DNA of 64,000 bases from Acidobacteriota bacterium. Lineage in GTDB: Bacteria; Acidobacteriota; Terriglobia; Terriglobales; Acidobacteriaceae. Below are positions 60,786-64,000 of the stretch, in pieces. Made by a program: the position numbers and the translations under genes. The notes beneath the pieces are model-generated. The model made no database searches, had not been told where the DNA came from, and saw only the letters and a list, made by a program, of their open reading frames with translations. The stretch spans positions 744,001-808,000 of the forward strand of contig JAFDVQ010000006.1 in assembly GCA_018268915.1 (NCBI GenBank), given 5' to 3'. Numbering within the stretch: position 1 is the stretch's first letter; the number at the start of each line of letters is the position of its first letter.

Positions 60786-61634
60786 CTACCCAATGATCGC
60801 ATTGTCGATCAGTCGCGTGGATCCTACCCACGCTGCAAGAGCGAGCAGCGTTCCAGGGCCGGCCGTTGTAACCGGCAGCAGCGTCGCCCAGTCGACCAAC
60901 TCCACATAGTCCACTCGCACCATAGGCTCTTCTGCAAGAACTCCACGCGCGGCTTCGATCAATGCACTTGACTGGCGCTCACCCCCGCTCACAAGTCGCT
61001 CAACCTGCCGAATGGCGCGACTCAGCACCAGCGCTTGTCTCCGCTCCTCGGCACTGAGGTACACATTTCGAGAACTCATCGCCAGCCCATCCGGCTTGCG
61101 CACAATAGGACAAACCACCAGCCTCGTGCCCAGTCGCAGATCCGCGACCAGCTTCTGGAGCACGGCTACCTGAGCCGCGTCTTTTTGTCCGAAGAACGCA
61201 AGATCAGGCTCTGCCGCGATCAGCAACTTCGCGACTACGGTAGCCACTCCCCGAAAATGCCCCGGCCGCGACTTGCCGTCGAGCCGCTCACTCAATCCCT
61301 CAACATCAACGAACGTTCCCGCGCCGGCCGGATACATCTCTTCCACGTTGGGCGCAAAGATCACCGTCGCCCCTGCACGCGCAGCGATCTCGCGGTCAGC
61401 ATCAAATGTTCGCGGATACCGTGAAAAGTCTTCATTGGGTCCGAACTGTGTCGGATTTACGAAGATGCTGACCGCAACGCGTCCCGCGCATTGCTGTGCT
61501 GCAGCGCGAATCAACGATGCGTGGCCCTCATGCAGCGCACCCATCGTGGGGACAAGACCGATCAGTCCCTCACCCTTGCATCTCAATCTGCGGCTCCACG
61601 CGCGCAGCTCCTCAACCGTATGAAGAACCTGCAT
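60786..61634 (-). CDS. panC: Pantothenate synthetase
   Basis: 282 residues from the ATG at 61634, which overlaps the panB stop (TGATG); a GTG one codon earlier is possible. Condenses pantoate and beta-alanine with ATP. Motifs: LVPTMGALHEGHASLI with the HIGH-type nucleotide site (about 29-45), NPTQFGPNEDFSRYPR near 70, FGQKDAAQVAVLQKL near 150 and MSSRNVYLSAEER near 187. Forms an operon with panB, the preceding step. Confidence 0.96.
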   Translation of the reverse strand: MQVLHTVEELRAWSRRLRCKGEGLIGLVPTMGALHEGHASLIRAAAQQCAGRVAVSIFVNPTQFGPNEDFSRYPRTFDADREIAARAGATVIFAPNVEEMYPAGAGTFVDVEGLSERLDGKSRPGHFRGVATVVAKLLIAAEPDLAFFGQKDAAQVAVLQKLVADLRLGTRLVVCPIVRKPDGLAMSSRNVYLSAEERRQALVLSRAIRQVERLVSGGERQSSALIEAARGVLAEEPMVRVDYVELVDWATLLPVTTAGPGTLLALAAWVGSTRLIDNAIIG

Positions 61635-62557
61635 CACGCCTTGCGCAGTTGCTTAAAGGGCTCTACGCTTGTCCGCTCCGCCTGCATCTCTTTCTTCACT
61701 GCGGAGGGAAGGTGATAGCTCTCTTCGTCGGCAGGGAATGCGCGGTGCTCCACGTCCTCGCGATAGTGTTCGATGGCCGTGCGGAACAGCGACGCCGCAT
61801 CCGCATAGCGCCGCGCGAACTTCGCTTTGGGCGCGAAGCTCAGGTTCACCATGTCGTGGAAGACAAGGATTTGTCCGTCGCATTCAGGTCCGGCACCGAT
61901 CCCGATTGTAGGAATCGTCAGCTCCGCCGTGATCTCCGCAGCCACCTCACGCGGAATCCCCTCAAGCACCAGCACGCCCGTCCCTGCGTCTTCCAGTGCC
62001 TTCGCATCCCCCTTGATTTGCTGGATTGCGTCGAGCGTCTTTGCCTGCACTCGGTATCCGCCCATCCGGTTCACGCTTTGTGGCGTCAGGCCGAGATGTC
62101 CAATCACTGGAATCTCTGCATCACTGAGCGCCTGTACCAGAGCGACTCGCGGACCCTCAACTTTCACGGCTTCTGCGCCGGCCTCTTTCACAAACCGCAC
62201 TGCATTCGCAACGCCGTCGCTCACCGTGCCGTGATAACTGCCGAAAGGCATATCGGCAACCACCAGTGCACGGCGCACTGCCCGCCGCACTGCGCGTGTG
62301 TGGTGCAGCATCTCGTCCACTGTAACTGCGAGCGTGTTGTCATGGCCCATCACAACCATCGCCAGCGAATCGCCAACCAGCACCAGGTCGATCCCCGCTT
62401 CATCCACCAGGCGAGCGGTTGCATAGTCGTATGCGGTCAGCGCGGAGATAGGCTTGCCCTGGCGCTTCATCTCTGCGAGCGCGGGGATTGTCACCTTAGT
62501 GATGGAGGGATCAAGCGGCGAAGAACTCGCGCTTCCGGGGAAGTTGGTAAGACTCAT
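61634..62557 (-). CDS. panB: 3-methyl-2-oxobutanoate hydroxymethyltransferase
   Basis: 307 residues; ATG preceded by GGAGAC. Makes ketopantoate from 2-oxoisovalerate and methylene-tetrahydrofolate. Motifs: SALTAYDYATARLVDEAG near 38, LVLVGDSLAMVVMGHDNT near 60 (Mg-binding Asp), ADMPFGSYHG near 103, GHLGLTPQ near 155, TIGIGAGPECDGQILVFHD near 218. The C-terminus is about 30 residues longer than in E. coli. Confidence 0.96.
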   Translation of the reverse strand: MSLTNFPGSASSSPLDPSITKVTIPALAEMKRQGKPISALTAYDYATARLVDEAGIDLVLVGDSLAMVVMGHDNTLAVTVDEMLHHTRAVRRAVRRALVVADMPFGSYHGTVSDGVANAVRFVKEAGAEAVKVEGPRVALVQALSDAEIPVIGHLGLTPQSVNRMGGYRVQAKTLDAIQQIKGDAKALEDAGTGVLVLEGIPREVAAEITAELTIPTIGIGAGPECDGQILVFHDMVNLSFAPKAKFARRYADAASLFRTAIEHYREDVEHRAFPADEESYHLPSAVKKEMQAERTSVEPFKQLRKA

Positions 62558-62689
62558 GCTGTCTCCAGTGCCGCTCCGAACACACAGGATGCGACCCGAA
62601 CAGCTTTAGTATACGCCTTGGGGAAACGGGCCCTTTCGGTGTTTTGCGTGGCAACTCGGTTTGGGTCGGCTCGCAAACCGGAGGGAGCA

Positions 62690-62740
62690 GCAGCCTTCAG
62701 GCTGCGGTACGCGGCACCGTTATCGAACCGCCTTTAGCCG
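62690..62740. repeat. Composite palindromic repeat, copy 1
   Basis: GCAGCCT (62690-62696) and AGGCTGC (62699-62705) form a seven-base-pair hairpin with a TTCA core, followed about 25 bases later by CCTTTAGCCGCG (62730-62741). The same order, hairpin then TTTAGCCGC, recurs at 63633. Such interspersed hairpins are common in Terriglobia intergenic DNA. Confidence 0.5.
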
Positions 62741-62822
62741 CGTCCGGGCGAAGTTTATCTGTTACAGCTCGTCACACTCCTCTTGCCCCCACGGCGCATG
62801 CCGCCGCACACTATCAGAAGCA

Positions 62823-63563
62823 ATGCTTTCTCACTTGGCGACGGCGGGCATCTATGGCGCAATTGGTGTCGCTGGTGCGGCTGGACTCGGCATTGGCGGG
62901 TACACCTATGCAGCTCGCTGGCCCGGCTCGCAACTTTTCGGTCGCACGCTCATCGCGCCGCGTCGCCCGAAAGAACTTGCTCTCACCTATGACGACGGCC
63001 CCAATCCTGCCTGGACACCGCGCCTGCTCGACCTGCTCGCGGAACACAAGGTGCGCGCGACCTTCTTCATGCTTGGGAGCTTTGCCAAGGCCGAACGTGA
63101 TCTCGCCCAGCGCGTCTTCGAGGCGGGCCACCTCATCGGAAACCACACTTGGAACCATCCAAAGCTTTCCGCAGCATCCGATGCGCAAGTCCTCGAGCAG
63201 CTCACCCGCACTAACGACATCCTCTCGCAGATCATCGGAGAGCCTGTCCGCTTCTTCCGTCCGCCGTTCGGTGCTCGTCGGCCCTACGTTCTCAAGTTGG
63301 CAAGACAACTCGGGCTGATATCCGTCACCTGGAACGCCATGACCAGCGACTGGAGCGAGCCTTCCGCAGACAAGATCGCTACCAGCCTGATGAACAAGAT
63401 CGATCGCAATCAACGCCGCGGATATGCCAGCAATATCGTCCTGCACGATGGAAATCATCGTACCCAGGGCGCGGATCGCGGTCCTTCAGTCACCGCTACC
63501 GGCCAGCTTCTTGAGCGCTACGCTGGCACCCACACCTTCGTTACGCTCGACGTCTGGAGCTAG
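62823..63563 (+). CDS. NodB-type polysaccharide deacetylase with N-terminal membrane anchor
   Basis: 246 residues from the ATG at 62823; the longer frame runs through repeat DNA. Hydrophobic anchor about residues 7-28. CE4 motifs all present: TYDDGPNP (motif 1), GNHTWNHP (motif 2, His-x3-His metal site), RPPFGARRPY (motif 3), TSDW (motif 4), VLHDG (motif 5). A metal-dependent de-N-acetylase of peptidoglycan, chitin-like or surface glycans, acting outside the cytoplasm. Stands alone. Confidence 0.92.
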   Translation: MLSHLATAGIYGAIGVAGAAGLGIGGYTYAARWPGSQLFGRTLIAPRRPKELALTYDDGPNPAWTPRLLDLLAEHKVRATFFMLGSFAKAERDLAQRVFEAGHLIGNHTWNHPKLSAASDAQVLEQLTRTNDILSQIIGEPVRFFRPPFGARRPYVLKLARQLGLISVTWNAMTSDWSEPSADKIATSLMNKIDRNQRRGYASNIVLHDGNHRTQGADRGPSVTATGQLLERYAGTHTFVTLDVWS

Positions 63564-63632
63564 AGCATCTGGACTAAAACGCTTTAAAGGGACAACACTC
63601 ACTACCCGAAGAGTCTCGCCATGCCTTGAAGG

Positions 63633-63690
63633 GGCACGGCTTCAGCCGTGCCGCAAAATGCAGCAAGTAAACTTTCGGCTTTAGCCGCTG
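63633..63690. repeat. Composite palindromic repeat, copy 2
   Basis: GGCACGGCT (63633-63641) and AGCCGTGCC (63644-63652) form a nine-base-pair hairpin around TC, followed by CGGCTTTAGCCGCTGA. Same layout as the copy at 62690; together they flank the deacetylase gene. It lies between convergent genes and may also slow transcription. Confidence 0.5.
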
Positions 63691-63739
63691 AGGGATGTTC
63701 TCGCGATCTCGTCTTCTCACTCATCTTCTCCGAAACGCT

Positions 63740-64000
63740 CTACGAAAGCCTCCGCTTGATTCCCATCCATTGCAGTGCGATCGCCGCGCTCACGCACAAG
63801 GCAACCGTGACCACCCACTGAATCTTCTGCGTCTCAACACCCTGAAACGCAAACGAGTGCACCGCAACCAGCGCAAAGACCGCATAGTTCCACCGCTGCA
63901 GTTGCTTCCATCCACGCGTCCCGAATTTGCGCAGCGAGAGATCGTTTGACGTCGCCAGCAGCGCGATGAGCAGCAGCGTTCCCAAAGCTCCGGTGTAGTT
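63740..64000 (-). CDS. MsrQ/ferric reductase-like heme-binding membrane protein, C-terminal fragment
   Basis: The last 86 residues of a gene whose start lies beyond the window; the frame is open to base 64000. Shows LLLIALLATSND, then LRKFGTRGWKQLQRWNYAVFALVAVHSF, which is the MsrQ/YedZ pattern with a conserved His in the next helix, and a final helix IQWVVTVALCVSAAIALQW. MsrQ passes quinol electrons to MsrP, the periplasmic methionine sulfoxide reductase. MsrP would be expected further right. Confidence 0.75.
   Translation of the reverse strand, partial: NYTGALGTLLLIALLATSNDLSLRKFGTRGWKQLQRWNYAVFALVAVHSFAFQGVETQKIQWVVTVALCVSAAIALQWMGIKRRLS

Noticed and set aside
59802..60971. 389-residue plus-strand frame opposite the DNA glycosylase
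   Set aside because: Arg/Gln/His-rich antisense shadow of a clear Fpg/Nei gene.
61496..62737. 413-residue plus-strand frame opposite panB and panC
   Set aside because: Antisense shadow; the minus strand encodes two unmistakable enzymes.

Overview
The window looks like chromosomal DNA of an Acidobacteriota of the class Terriglobia. Three features point that way: Oar/SusC-like TonB-dependent receptors with an N-terminal carboxypeptidase-regulatory-like domain and no SusD partner, tandem CRTAC1/ASPIC FG-GAP proteins with TPR neighbours, and many Tat-exported sugar enzymes. The placement is inferred from gene families, not from a marker gene. No phage, transposase, CRISPR array or plasmid gene is visible. 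The ends cut a TonB receptor (left) and an MsrQ-like membrane protein (right).

Region 1 (1-17.9 kb) is a glycan-utilisation region. It holds the receptor tail, a TPR protein, a small Cys-rich exported protein, a Tat-exported GH127 enzyme and, divergently, a GH92 alpha-mannosidase. Next come a full receptor, two Tat-exported TIM-barrel isomerase/epimerase-like proteins around a Tat-exported Gfo/Idh/MocA oxidoreductase, uronate isomerase, and a ROK-family repressor. Region 2 (18.0-24.8 kb) is an efflux operon of three successive HlyD-type adaptors, a MacB-like permease and a TolC-like channel, with no ATPase gene.

Region 3 (24.8-34.8 kb) has a seven-gene minus-strand operon: Gfo/Idh/MocA, TIM barrel, DoxX-like, Gfo/Idh/MocA, discoidin-like, GT-C membrane protein, ApbE. 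A divergent pair, Gfo/Idh/MocA plus a DUF1080 3-keto-disaccharide hydrolase, faces it. Together they look like an exported 3-keto-glycoside (oxidise-then-eliminate) pathway. Region 4 (34.8-53.8 kb) holds a 51-residue membrane protein, a large GH127-like enzyme, a LacI regulator, a ROK glucokinase, a DUF4965 glutaminase-like protein, two CRTAC1 proteins, a second complete receptor, two TPR proteins and a PfkB kinase. A LacI-type site, GGWAWCGWTWCC, recurs before the GH127 gene, between the LacI and ROK genes, and just downstream of a strong promoter for the receptor, so one regulator may control the block.

Region 5 (53.8-64 kb) is mostly housekeeping: FdhD, a three-gene osmoprotectant ABC importer, a methyltransferase and glycosyltransferase pair, tRNA-Leu(CAG), a Fpg/Nei DNA glycosylase, panB-panC, a NodB deacetylase flanked by palindromic repeats, and the MsrQ-like fragment. 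Functions are read from motifs and context only; no database search was made.
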